Shown in pieces: positions 21,006 through 32,524 of a DNA stretch of 64,000 nt; positions within the stretch are counted from its first letter, which is position 1; each line of letters starts with the position of its first letter. The translations under genes were made by a program, and so were the position numbers. The notes beneath the pieces are model-generated. The model worked only from the letters and a program-made list of their open reading frames with translations, did no database searches and was not told the DNA's origin. The stretch covers positions 69,555,580-69,619,579 of the forward strand of contig NC_083610.1 in NCBI RefSeq assembly GCF_029168945.1. The letters are read 5' to 3'. Source of the DNA: Cannabis sativa (lineage: Eukaryota; Streptophyta; Magnoliopsida; Rosales; Cannabaceae).

Positions 21006-22377
21006 TGTTGGAATTTATTTTACCAGGATCTTAGATCTACTCACAAGTATGTTGTTTAACACCCTAAATATGAACTTTCTCAAAAACGCCAATTTTCCAA
21101 TTCTAACCATTTAAATGCCAAAACTAATTATTTAATAACTAAAATAGATTATTAAATAATATTATCATTTAATATAATTATTAATTAGACATATAAAGTC
21201 TATTAATACATAAATAAACCTAGAATCTCTTTTCTTTACAATTTTGCCCCTGCTTAGTGAAAATTCACAAATTAGACATAGTCTAACTTTAGAATTATAA
21301 TTGATTAATCACAAATCAATTATTGAGTCTTACAAGCAGTATGTTCTCAACTAGAATGGGGACCATGGATCTATATGCTGAGCTTCCAATAAGTGAACCG
21401 AATTTACTAAGTAAATTCCTACTTATTAATTCTTCGTTGAATCCACTCTTAGAACTTAAAATTGCACTCTCAGACTTATATAGAGCATATTATATGTTCC
21501 ACGATATAGATATGCTATCTCATTTAACCATCGTTATAATCTTATTGTGATCAAAGATCCTCTATATAGATGATCTACATCGAGATGGGATAATTTTACC
21601 GTTCTCACCCCTCAATGTATTTTGCCCCTTAAAACACTTAGCTACCTGTAAATGGTGTTTAGTGATCTAAGAATTAGTCACTTAAACAAGACCTCATCCA
21701 TTTACTTCTATTTGCTAAGCTCGAAGGGAATCATCACTTGACTTCTATACACCAGTAGAAGCTATAGATTCCATATTTATGGTCAGCACTCCCACTCAAT
21801 CATACTATCATGTTCCCAAAATATACGTATCACCCTGACCCAAAAGTGTAGGCTTAACTAATAAATCAAAGAACATGAATAGTACTCCTGAGTTGAGCCT
21901 AAGCATATCAGGATTTAGATTCTTTTAATCTTAAGATCAACTACTAATATTGACTTGGAAAGATATAACGGTAAGTTTGTAATATCTTAACTAAGTTGCA
22001 ATATCGGTCCAATCCAATGTATACTCCATACATTCGAAACTAGTATACTTTACTAATGTCCTGAAAAGATCATAACACTTACTCCAAGTGTAAGTACACA
22101 TAATCGCTGATTATCACATTAGTGTAAATCCAAAACACTGATGAAACAGGGACTTAGTCTTTTGATTCATATGATCACAATCACATTCCACTGTGTTGAC
22201 AATACTGTAATTGTGAATAAACATATGATCTAGATTTAACTGATTTTGTGTGTAAATGTAATAAACATATTAAACCATTAGCATGTAAAATTCATGCAAA
22301 CATAAATCACTTCAAATTTCTTATATTGATAACTAATCAGATTGTAAAGAGTTTTATTTAGGGCATAAAACCCAACA
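21006..22377 (-). repeat. Copia 3' LTR with internal deletion
   Basis: Collinear with 36190-38078 except that about 517 bp are missing at about 21090. The partner has TTTCT at both edges of the missing part, so the loss fits a microhomology-mediated deletion. The deleted part includes the region that in the 5' LTR probably holds the promoter. Confidence 0.88.
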
Positions 22378-22984
22378 AACTCCCACTTGCACTAATATAA
22401 AACAAAGTATGCAAATAAGTCAATCTGATGTCTTGATCTTCAGATCAAGTGTAGTATATTTGAATCCACCCAAACTTCTGGAAACTAGTTCATAAATACA
22501 TTTATGAAACATCCTTTACTATATGCTTTACTCATCAAGGGATACTAAAATCCTTACTGTTTTAAAGTACATCTGAATAAACAGAAGACATATCTCTCAT
22601 ATTTTAAAATATGTAATTGAGATAATACAGTGTAGACTTTTCTTCAGTAATATAACTTTCTGGTAATTTCGAATTTACAAAGTTATAAGTCTTCTTTGGT
22701 AGACCTTGAATTATTATAGAATAACTCCTCCACCCCCAAAGTAAGCACCATCTCAAGAATTTCGAATGAGTTGGTGAGATACAAGGATAACTGATACACA
22801 ATTCCTTAATATCTAACATATAGATCACTTTCATAAATCTTTCTTGAATATCTTCTAATGTTCCTTATTTGATTACATCTCAGATAGCTCCCACTCAATA
22901 GCAGATGTCTGGTTAAATAATGCTTTTAACCTCTTTATTGTTTGGAGAGTTATCTAGTTGTGACTTTTGTATTAGTCTGAAACT

Positions 22985-23060
22985 TTAAGTTAAGACTAAG
23001 TCATCAACATAGCAGACTAGTATTTGAAGTGAAAAATACATGCCAGAGATTAAGTAATCA
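22985..23060 (-). pseudogene. Trace of copia reverse transcriptase (YVDD motif)
   Basis: The minus strand at 22997-23011 reads YVDDL within LQILVCYVDDLVLT, which matches the copia RT catalytic motif and its hydrophobic lead-in. Nothing flanking it can be aligned by eye, so this may be a last remnant of a lost pol or chance. Confidence 0.35.
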
Positions 23061-23440
23061 AAATTAAGATACCATAAGATTTTATGAGGATTAAGAATTC
23101 TTAGTTCAAGTCATTCGAATAGACTGAACTAGAGTTCTTTTATCTTATTCTCATAATTCTGATAAGTTATATCTATCCACATGAATTGTTAGATTTGCTT
23201 TTCAGTAGTGTTCTTAAGTTCCTATCACAAGTGTCGACCTAATGAAGATGGGTATAGAATTTTAAAATTCTCCCACTCAATTAAGGTAGTGTGAAACTTT
23301 ATCAAAGAAATTTTATAGGTATCAAACTTTTACTACAACAGTAAAACTAAATTGGAACATACAATCAAGATCAAGGATTTATATTGATAATAGCTAAGTC
23401 ATTATATTACTTCCATATTTAAAGAAAATATGTGTTACAT

Positions 23441-23565
23441 AGGGTATTGTGGAATAAACTCCACCCCTAAGTATATACATATAGGGTATTGTGGAATAAA
23501 CTCCACCCCTAAGTATATACATATAGGGTATTGTGGATAAACTCCACCCCTAAGTATATAGAGAT
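23441..23565. repeat. 42-bp tandem repeat, three copies
   Basis: Units start at 23441, 23483 and 23525. Each begins AGGGTATTGTGG and includes CTCCACCCCTAAGTATAT. The third copy lacks one base. The CCACCCCTAA block recurs once more near 23572. Confidence 0.9.
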
Positions 23566-24247
23566 TATGATCCACCCCTAACGGTTGTAAAGATCATGAT
23601 TCTCTAAGTGTAATAGAGTTTATGTGGAGTTGAATACTATCCAGAGTTCATTAGATATAAAAGATCGTTGAACTGCATAGTTTTCTTAACTTTTCTGCAC
23701 CCCTATCAGATCAAAAGATCCTTTTATTAAATAAATTCTTAATAATTGAATTAGAATTAACAATTATTAATAAACATAGAAATAGTTTCTAGTGTTTATT
23801 TAATATAACTCTGTGAAGAGTTATAAATATTATAGAATTTGCATCAATAATAAAAATACTTACACATACAAACATATAAATATAATGTGGTAATTGTGTT
23901 GAAAGATAAAGTAAATGAAGCTCAATCTCATAAATTGCAATTGGTTTGAATTCGAAAATAAAATAAACTTTATTAATAATAATAAAAAAAAATATTGCAA
24001 CAATATGAGAAAAACAGGGATAAAAATCCCTAAGTAAAATTCGAAATCCAAATTGTCTTTACACTAAAACAATTAATTCAAAAATGGATAGAATAGCTTC
24101 ATCTTCATCTGGATGATTTTACCCTTGGTCCAGCTTTCCGATCTAACTCATCTGAGTTCAAGTAGCTTGGCCTATAAGAAGAAGAAACAAATAAACAAAG
24201 TTAGTCCAGAATCATAAATCCAATTGGATAATAATTCACTAAAACTC

Positions 24248-25116
24248 TTAAAGTTTATAAATAGAAATACCTTGTTTCTTTGCAAGAAGTTTAGGACATT
24301 GGGGTTTCCAATGACCTTTCTCATTGCAGTAGAAACACTTTCCTTTGAGTGTAGCATCACCAGAAGCAGCAGCCTTTTTGTTTTTCATGGCTTTTGCACG
24401 CTTCTTGGTATTCTTCCACTTCTTCTTCGATTTGGGCTTAGAAGCAGATGCAATATTTGCTTCAGGTTTTACCGTCCCATTACCATTCTCAGAATTTGGG
24501 GCTTACACCCTTTATTCTTGGGTCCTCCAATCAAATTTTCATAAGTCTGAAGGTCATTGACTAACTCATGAAAGTCTATGTCCTTCTTATTCATGACATA
24601 ATTTGATGTATAGGGCAGAAATGCTGGAGTCAGACTATTCAAGATAAGACTTACTTGAGTAGTGTGATCCATTTCAGCACCATGATCATGGGCTTCTTGG
24701 AAATAACTTGCCATGAGGAGAACATGATCAAGCACATTTTGATGGGGTTCCATCCGTGCATTGATGTACTTCTTAGTCGCGTCAAAGCGAGACTGAAGTG
24801 ATGCCTTACCGAATAGCTCATTTAACTTCGTCATTACTTCAGTAGCCTTTTCGGTTTTAGAAAACTGAGTTTTGAGGGTGTCAACCATGCTGGAAAGCAT
24901 AAAGTATAGAGCTTTGTCATTTGCTTTCTGCCAACGCTCATACTTTTCTTTCACAGCTTTGGATGCATTATCCCCAGGGACTTCAGGTGACGGCTCAGTT
25001 AAAACAAACAAGGCACTTTCTCCTATGAGAGCGATATTAATGTTCTCATTCCATTTAGGAAAGTTAGATCCATTTAGCTTATTTTCAGTCAACAGTGATA
25101 ACATGGAATTCATCAT
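24248..25116 (-). pseudogene. Copia gag with zinc knuckle
   Basis: The start is ATG at 25116 (MMNSMLSLL). The N-terminal part matches copia gag (LNGSNFPKWNENINIAL, FLPYTSNYVM, LVNDLQTYENLIGG), the capsid-like UBN2/gag family. Near 24495 the frame changes. The next frame continues with a lysine-rich linker and a CX2CX4HX4C zinc knuckle (CFYCNEKGHWKPQC, about 24345-24300), ending at 24248. One indel therefore separates capsid and nucleocapsid. It would form the virus-like particle and bind RNA. It is the only recognisable gene of the element. Confidence 0.85.
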
Positions 25117-26561
25117 GATTATACAGGATACTACAAAATAATAGAAATCAATAATGGTTTAATACAAAATCAATTCAGAAATTATAAGCACATAGCAAGT
25201 AGGAATGATATGAGAAAATACTAAAAAATACAATCCTAAATAATTTCCAAGGTTTTTCAACAAACTGATATCAGTGTCCCGTTTAGGCGAGAGTCAAAGC
25301 TACCATCCATTGAATAGAGTTGTCAGCTCATCTAAAATGTTAAACATTCTAGAAACCTTTTATTCGATCAAGATTGGAATCCAGCGTTGTCCCGTTTAGG
25401 CGAGAGTCAAGGCTATTCTATCTTATGAGCTTCTACCATTGTTTCGCAATTTGCAAGTCAAATATGGTCGCCACCATTAGGGTGATCCATACCATATAAA
25501 ACACTTACAAACTACTTATCTTTCGAGATTAAACGGTGCGAAATTGCTAATGAACGTTCCTCCATTAGGGAGGATTACTCACTAAAACAAACGCGATGTA
25601 AAACCAACAATGGAGATCGAATATCTTAATAATAATAAAGCTCATTCTTTAAAATGTATTTTATTTATTATTCTAATAAATATATTCATTAAATTCGAAT
25701 TTAGAATTAGAATTCAAAATAAAAATTTAATATAATATTTATAAAATTATACCTAGATGGTGATTGAAATAAAATGAATTATTTCCATCTTAGTAGTAAT
25801 TTTAAATATAAATATTGAGAAAAATTAATTTAAGTTGTATTAATTTAAATTAATTAGCAACTTAAAATAAATTTTCATAAGAATATATTTATTATCTTCG
25901 AAAATAAAGTATAAAACTATACAAATTTTCGAAAATACTAAATAATAAATACTCAGAAAAAATACTTCAAGTAAAAATATCAGCTATCTAGATTTTCCTC
26001 TGACTAATTAATTCAATTTCTAATAATATACTTTAATTCATTTATTTTAAATTAATCAGTAAATGAAAAAATCATTGATTTAAGTTGGTCCAAGAATTAA
26101 TTAAAATAATGAATTTAAAACTCAATCTATTTTTCAAGAAAAATTCAAAAATATTGCATAATTAAAATGCAATTTTTTGAAATTGATTAATAAAATAAAG
26201 AAAATATATTTTGAAAATTATTTAAATTTAAGTTGAAAAATATAAATTTCAACCTAAAAATAATTTTCTATTTAATTAAGTGTCATGAAAAAAAAAATAT
26301 TTAAGTATCATGATGAAAATCAACTTAGATATTTAATTTTTCAAGTTAATTAAATGTATTAAATTCAAGAAATAAATAATTAAGTGTAGAGAAAGCTTAA
26401 TTATTAATTTCTAGTTTAATACTAGGAAAAATATACTTAAATAAAATTGTACCAAAATTAATTATTTAAATAATTAATTTCGCAATGTATAATATTTTCC
26501 TATTGGATATTAGAAATAATAAGAAGTCTAGAAATAACTATCTAGAAAATATCTTATTTGA
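25117..26561 (-). other. Copia leader, part next to gag
   Basis: Non-coding. Two near-identical blocks of about 25 bp starting TGTCCCGTTTAGGCGAGAGT lie at 25275 and 25388. Two blocks with ATTAGGG and GGAT follow near 25475 and 25563. The rest is strongly AT-rich. It is interrupted at 26562-26566 (CTAAG) by the Tekay element. Confidence 0.6.
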
Positions 26562-26566
26562 CTAAG

Positions 26567-28042
26567 TGTAATGACCGCTTTAGTAATTTGGTTTAGTAAA
26601 GGCAATTAGCACTAACTTTTATTATTTTATTATTATTTGTGAATTAATTTAATTGTGGATCCCAATATTTAGAAATAAATATTAGAGTTATAATTTCTCA
26701 ATTCCGGAGATTTTATTAGACTCTAGGGGTATTATTTAGTTTATATGTGGAATATAATATTTTTGTAATTTTGTTCGGCGACAACGGAAAATGCGATGGA
26801 TGGCTAGATTGATCACATGGGTAAGTTTAGAACCTTATTTCTTAGTGGGAAATATCTTAAAAGGAAATAATTATCGGGGTTGAGCGGGGTTATGGAATTT
26901 GACCATTTTACCCCTAGCTTTAGAAATACCTAAGTTATAACTTAAAGGGCATTCTTGTCATTTGGGCAAATGGGGAATAGGTGGCTTTTTGGTTAGTTGA
27001 CACCTAGCCAAACTATATTCAGCAAGGAAAAGGATTTTCCTAATCTTTATTTCATTTTGAGAAAATAGAAAAACATAGAAAACCATCTCAACCATTTCCT
27101 CTCTCTCTCTTGCTTTCGGCTGGGGCAAATCAAAGGCAAAACCAGATTTTTGCTTTCATTTCTTTGGATTTTCAGCAAGGTTTCAAGGGGGGAACTCAAC
27201 CTAAGGGCATCCATCTAGCACAAGATTTCCGTTCAGATCGACCAGCACATTTGAATTCGGAAAACACGTAAGAACTGTGTATAATGTGTGATATGGATAT
27301 TCGAATGTATGTATGTGTTAATGTATATACATGCTTATTTGTTGTGATTCATACACTACCAACACTTGTACGGTTGCGATACAGAGTGCATTGGTAAGGT
27401 GTATGATGTGTGGAAGTACATCATGGTGTTACCAGCACTTGTACGGAAAGGTACAAGGTGTCTGTGGTACAACACTTGACGGTACTCAAGGTGCGGTCCA
27501 TACCCTACCTACACTAGTACGATGGTATACTGGGTGCATGTGGTACATGGTACATGGTCGTATCCTAGTTAGAACGTTCATACTCATCTGTTAAGCCCTG
27601 TAAATAGGTGTATGGGCGCCTATTTACAGGTCGAAAATTATATGATATGTTATATGCATTTCTTACTGAGTCTGTCGACTCACAGTTCTGCTTCCATGTG
27701 TAGGTAAAGAAAAGGCGAACGCTGAACAGGAGTGAACCTGAGCTCGGGTGGGATTGTACATGTCAGAGCAGCGCGACCTGGAGTGTTCGGTCTCGGGACA
27801 TCTGGGGATTGTATTTTGATAGTCGCTGTGCGACCTGTAATAAATGTATATTTTGAAAAGTTAATTTTACAAAGTTTAAAAACGGGATCCCGGCACTTGC
27901 AAATATTTTATTATATTATAAAGTTTAATATTTAATGCAAAAGTTTTAATTTGACACGTTTTTCAAGAAAATTCTTTGATTAGCAAAGATTGCACTATAT
28001 TCGAAAAAACACTGTAACGTGCCTTAGCATTAGGGCGTTACA
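26567..28042 (+). repeat. Tekay 5' LTR
   Basis: 1476 bp, same length as 32525-34000. It contains a CT microsatellite near 27100 and a region of degenerate subrepeats (27348-27560) built on ACCA(A/G)CACTTGTACGG-type motifs with hairpin potential. A frame of 87 codons inside it (27331-27594) is repeated in the other LTR and is not a gene. Confidence 0.95.
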
Positions 28043-28046
28043 ATTT

Positions 28047-28058
28047 TGGTATCAGAGC
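28047..28058 (+). promoter_or_regulatory. Primer binding site, initiator-Met tRNA
   Basis: TGGTATCAGAGC lies four bases after the LTR end and is complementary to the 3' end of plant initiator-Met tRNA. It would prime minus-strand cDNA synthesis. Confidence 0.93.
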
Positions 28059-28294
28059 CGCCAGGTTTGTCTACCGAAGCTTGCTAAGACATGTACAATC
28101 TTCATCAGAGAAAGCTCGGTTCACGGTTTAGTAAGCCCGTACTTGTTTTGTATTTTAAATGATTACAAATGTGAAAGCATGTTAGGAAGCATATTAGATT
28201 TTAATTAATTATTTTAAAGTGCGTTGCCTTAGAATCCATAAGTGCGGTAGAAAGTTTGTAATGCGATCGTTGCCTGACCAGACTGACTTACTAA

Positions 28295-29128
28295 TTGGCA
28301 GGTTTGTCCTATAGTATGGACACCTGGTGCAATATGGGGAGTCAGGATAGTGTGGTCAGGGCTAGTAACGGTTGGAGAGAATGGAGTCTATGTTCTCCCC
28401 GCAACCAAGGTGAAAGCCTTTGGAGGGCTTCTGATGGGAGTGATGGTCATCCGTCACAGGTTCCGTGGGAGTTGGAGCAAAGATTCGCAGAAATGGAAGC
28501 TATGATTCAACGACACGATGAGGAGATTCAAAGGTTGAAACAACAAAGGTTTCCTGTACTACCTTTACCTCGTATGCCAGTCATTCTCAATTCGGTATTA
28601 CCAGCAGAGCATAGTATGGCTGATAACCAAGTGGGATCATTGCATGAGAAAATTTGGATACATGAACCTACAGTCCTGCACGGAGATTCAGATATGAAGA
28701 ATGCTCTTTGGACAGGAAGCCCTAAAGAATGTATTTTAGGACCTCATGAGGTTATGCCATGAAATCGGGATACCGCTTGCCATATTTCTAGTTATGGAAG
28801 AGGTGGTAGGGGCTCCATGGTTGAGCAGAAGAGTAAACCTACGTCATCAGTGGTGGGTTTAAAACGGAACAAGCGGTTCCGAGGAAATCAAAGCAAGGGT
28901 GTACGCAAGGATTATTCGTACCCTGTTTGCCCGCGATGCAAGAAACATCATCCCGGGGAGTGCAACCGAAAAGCATGCTTCCTGTGTGGCATGGTTGGGC
29001 ACTTTAAGAGAAATTTCCCTCAGGCAAAGAAAGATAAGCAGAAGCTGGAAGCAGAGCCTGTACTTGCTCAGATATTTGTTATCACCCAGGCTGATGTTGC
29101 ATCTAGTCCTTCTATGGAGAAAGGTTAG
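28295..29128 (+). pseudogene. Tekay gag with core deletion
   Basis: The first part (28295-28762) has the N-terminal helix WELEQRFAEMEAMIQ, which aligns with the copy at 58240. It then jumps to a nucleocapsid part (28817-29128) with [22 protein letters not shown] and a zinc knuckle. Compared with the 55947 copy, about 450 bp of capsid core are missing between about 28700 and 28800. The knuckle reads CFLCGMVGHFKRNF, with Phe in place of the last Cys. The protein could not form a normal capsid. Confidence 0.82.
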
Positions 29129-29530
29129 CTTTTATCAACAACTTCCATTTTAAATGTACTATTTGACTTTGGGACTATATACTCGTATGTGGTATCGAGA
29201 GTATTTAATCTTTTGAATAGACTTTATGATTTTCTTGTAAGAGGGTTTGGAACCCTAATGCCTACTGGGGAATTGGTTATCTCTAATAAACGCATTAGGA
29301 CTATGCCGGTTAGGATCGAAGATAGGGAATTGAGCGTTGACCTTATAGAATTGGAATTAACTGAGTTTAATACTATACTGGGAATGGATTATCTATCCAA
29401 GTATTCGGCCAGTATAAATTGTAAGTGGATAATGGTGATTTTTCAGCCAGAATGTGAAGATCCATTTGTTTATTGTTGGATCAGTTCAGGGGTCTCAGAT
29501 CCCAGTTATTTCTGTACTGAGGGCTAGGGA
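29129..29530 (+). pseudogene. Tekay aspartic protease
   Basis: Family motifs ELSVDLIELELTEF and ILGMDYLSKYSA are clear. The active site reads VLFDFGT where the 55947 copy has VLFDSGA, so the residue after the catalytic Asp is changed to Phe. A frame change follows near 29470. Likely inactive. Confidence 0.8.
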
Positions 29531-30353
29531 TTTACTATGCAGTGGCTGTGTAGGATTTCTAACAGTGGTAATTGACTCCAGCAGACCTGAGACATTTGGG
29601 CCTGAGGTAGTCAGGGTAGTGAAAGATTTTCTCGATGTGTTTCCCGAGGAATTGCCGCCACAGCGAGGGATTGATTTTGTAATTGATTTGGCATTTGGAG
29701 TGGAACCTGTTTCTAAAGTTCCATATAGGATGGCTCCAGTAGAACTCAAGGAGCTTAAGTTGCAGCTTCAGGGGATGCTTGACATTGGGTTTATCCGACC
29801 CAGTGTATCGCCCTGCGGAGCTCCGGTTCAGTTTGTGAAAAAGAAGGATGGTTCCCTTAGGATGTGTATTGATTACCGGGAACTAAACAAGTTGACAGTT
29901 AAGGACAAGTATCCGTTGCCCAGAATCGATGATCTGTTCGATCATCTTCAGGGAAAGACAGTGTTTTCAAAAATTGATTTACGGTCTGGTTATCATCAAC
30001 TTAGAATTCGAGAGGAGGACATATCGAACACTGCTTTTAAAACCAGATATGGGCACTATGAGTTTCTGGTAATGTCATTCGGATCGACTAATGCTCCTAC
30101 TGCCTTTATGGATCTTATGAATAGGGTATTCAAGGATGTCCTCGATAACTGCGTTATAGTATTTATCGATGACATTCTTATATACTCTCTGTCAGAAGAG
30201 GAGCACGACCATCATCTTCGAATAGTATTGCAGCGACTTAGGAATCACAAGTTGTATGCAAAGTTCAAAAGTGCGAATTCTGGTTGTCTGAGGTGTCCTT
30301 TCTGGGTCATATTGTTGGAAAGGATGGAATTATGGTTGATCCAAACAAGGTAA
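29454..30353 (+). pseudogene. Tekay reverse transcriptase
   Basis: RT spans most of this [58 protein letters not shown] and the catalytic [10 protein letters not shown] (about 30155-30185). A frameshift near 30275 ends the match, and the thumb and connection continue in the frame 30284-30517 ([26 protein letters not shown]). The catalytic Asp pair is intact. Confidence 0.87.
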
Positions 30354-30950
30354 AATCAGTGAAGAACTTGCCGAGGTCCAAGTCAGTGACGGAAGTTCGA
30401 AGTTTTCTCGAATTAGCAGGGTATTATCGGCGTTTCGTCGAAGGATTTTCTAAACTTTCTATGCCCCTAACCGAATTGACCAAGAAAAATCAGAGATTTG
30501 TGTGGTCAGATAACTAAACAAGCTTTCAGGAGTTGAAGCAACATTTGATAGCAGTTCCGGTGTTAGCTTTGCCATCAGATCAAGAGAAATTTGTGGTGTA
30601 CTGTGATGCATCCAGACAGGGTCTGGGATGTGTTCTGATGCAAGCTGACAGAGTTATAGCCTATGCCTCTCGTCAATTGAAAGATTATGAGCAGCGCTAT
30701 CAAACTCATGATTTAGAGCTCACTGCTGTGGTTTTTTTTTTACCTTAAAGATAAGGCGACATTATCTTTACGGTGAAAAGTGTGAGATATATACTGATCA
30801 TAAGAGTCTCAAATACTTCTTCACCCGGAAAGATTTGAATATGAGGCAGAGAAGGTGGTTGGAGTTGGTTAAAGACTACGACTGTGAAATACTGTATCAC
30901 CCCGGGAAAGCCAATGTTGTGACCGATGCTTTAAGCAGAAAAAGGTCCTA
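30284..30950 (+). pseudogene. Tekay RT connection and RNase H
   Basis: The connection segment is followed by a stop at 30515 (Trp codon position), then RNase H with [12 protein letters not shown] (30595) and [15 protein letters not shown] frame change at the T-run near 30733 moves the tail ([33 protein letters not shown]) into another frame. A run of eight T here suggests slippage. Confidence 0.82.
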
Positions 30951-30969
30951 GGCAAGTTGTACCACAATT

Positions 30970-32523
30970 ATGATAGCTCCTCAACTAGCCTCGGAAATGG
31001 TTAGCGCAGGGATTGAGTTCGTGGTCGGGAAATTACATAATTTAACACTCCAATCTGATCTGTTGGAGAGAATTAGAAAGGCACAGCTGGAAGATCCTAA
31101 GCTGGTTAAGGTTCAAGACGAGGTAATGGCTGGTCGACCTAGAAGCTTTTCAGTCTCGAACAGTGAAATGTTGTTATACAAAGCTCGAGTTTGTGTTGCT
31201 AGTGTTGATGAGCTTAAGAAAGAAATACTGGATGGAGCTCATACCACGCCTTATTCGTTGCATCCGGGAACCACCAAAATGTATCAGGATTTGAAACCCT
31301 ACTTCTGGTGGTATGGGATGAAAAGAGATGTGGTGGACTACGTGTCCAAGTGATTAACCTGCCAGCAGATTAAGGTTGATCATCAGAGGCCGGTAGGGTT
31401 ATTACAACCTTTAGTCCTTCCTGAATGGAAGTGAGAGGACATTGCAATGGATTTTGTAACTGAATTACCTAAAACTACGGGAATGTATGATTCAGTGTGG
31501 GTCATAGTGGACAGATTCACGAATCAGCTCACTTTCTACCAGTGAAAGTTACATATTCCGTGGATCGGTACGTTGCATTATGTGTGAAGGAGATAGTTCG
31601 TCTCCATGGAGTTCCTAAATCTATTGTGTCAGACAGGGATCCAAAGTTCACATCAAAATTTTGGGTGAGTCTTCAGAAGGCTATGGGTACCAAGTTAAAG
31701 TTTAGCACAGCCTTTCACCCTCAAACGGATGGTCAGTGAAAAAGAACAATTCAGATATTGGAAGACTTACTGCGAGCCTGTGTCATTGACTTTGAGGGTT
31801 CATGGAGTAAGTACTTGCCTTTAATTGGATTCTCCTACAACAATAGCTACCAGAGTACAAAAGGGATGGCTTCCAATGAGATGTTATATAGTAGAAAATG
31901 TCGTTCTCCTATTCATTGGGAAGAGACGGGAGAAAGGAAGTACTTGGGTCCAGAGTTAGTGTAGAAAACCAATGAGACAATTGATAAGATCAAAGCTTGG
32001 ATGCTTGCAGCTCAAAGCAGGCAGAAAAGTTATGCTGATCCGAAGCGCAGAGATGTTACATTTCAGGCAGGGGAAACATGTTTTCCTGCGGGTTTTACCA
32101 ATGAAAGGTATTAGGCGCTTTGGGAAGAAGGGTAAGTTAAGCCCTAGGTTCATTGGGCCATTTCAGATACTTGAGAAGGTCGGGCAGGTAGCGTATCGGC
32201 TAGCCTTACCACCAGCATTATCGGCTGTTCATGACGTATTTCACATTTCTATGTTAAGGAAATACGTGTCAGACCCGACTCATGTCTTGAGTTATGAAGC
32301 CCTTGAACTGCAGCCAGACTTAACCTATGAAGAACAACCTGTGCGGATTATGGATAGAAAGGACAAACTTCTTCGGAACAAGACTATTGCACTAGTTAAG
32401 GTGCTCTGGAGGAATAGTAAGGTGGAAGAAGCCACCTGGGAATTGGAGTCAGATATGAGGACTCAACATCCAGAGCTATTCAGGTTAGATTTCGAGGACG
32501 AAATCCTATTAACGGGGGGATAA
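30970..32523 (+). pseudogene. Tekay integrase and chromodomain-like tail
   Basis: The zinc-finger region has [10 protein letters not shown] but the first Cys codon is a stop (30351-type SK-stop-LTCQQ, near 31352). Core motifs are MDFVTELPK (31448) and [10 protein letters not shown] (31620). The catalytic Glu site reads DGQ-stop-KRTIQ near 31738, so Glu is Lys and a stop precedes it. Further stops are near 31430 and 31962. The C-terminal frame 31972-32523 is open and ends with [22 protein letters not shown] and a chromodomain-like segment ([16 protein letters not shown]), which in chromoviruses guides integration to heterochromatin. Confidence 0.85.
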
Positions 32524-32524
32524 T
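32511..32524 (+). promoter_or_regulatory. Tekay polypurine tract
   Basis: AACGGGGGGATAAT directly before the 3' LTR. It primes plus-strand DNA. The same sequence (reverse complement) is at 51879-51892. Confidence 0.88.

Larger units (their letters stand above)
22378..24247 (-). other. Copia internal region downstream of gag, no intact gene
   Basis: Next to the LTR, the minus strand has the polypurine tract AAGTGGGAGTT (about 22378-22390). The rest is AT-rich with short broken frames. A possible intron (GTATTTC donor at about 24271, TTCTTATAG acceptor at about 24172) follows the gag zinc knuckle. Apart from a short RT-like trace and a 42-bp tandem repeat, I recognise nothing. Confidence 0.55.
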
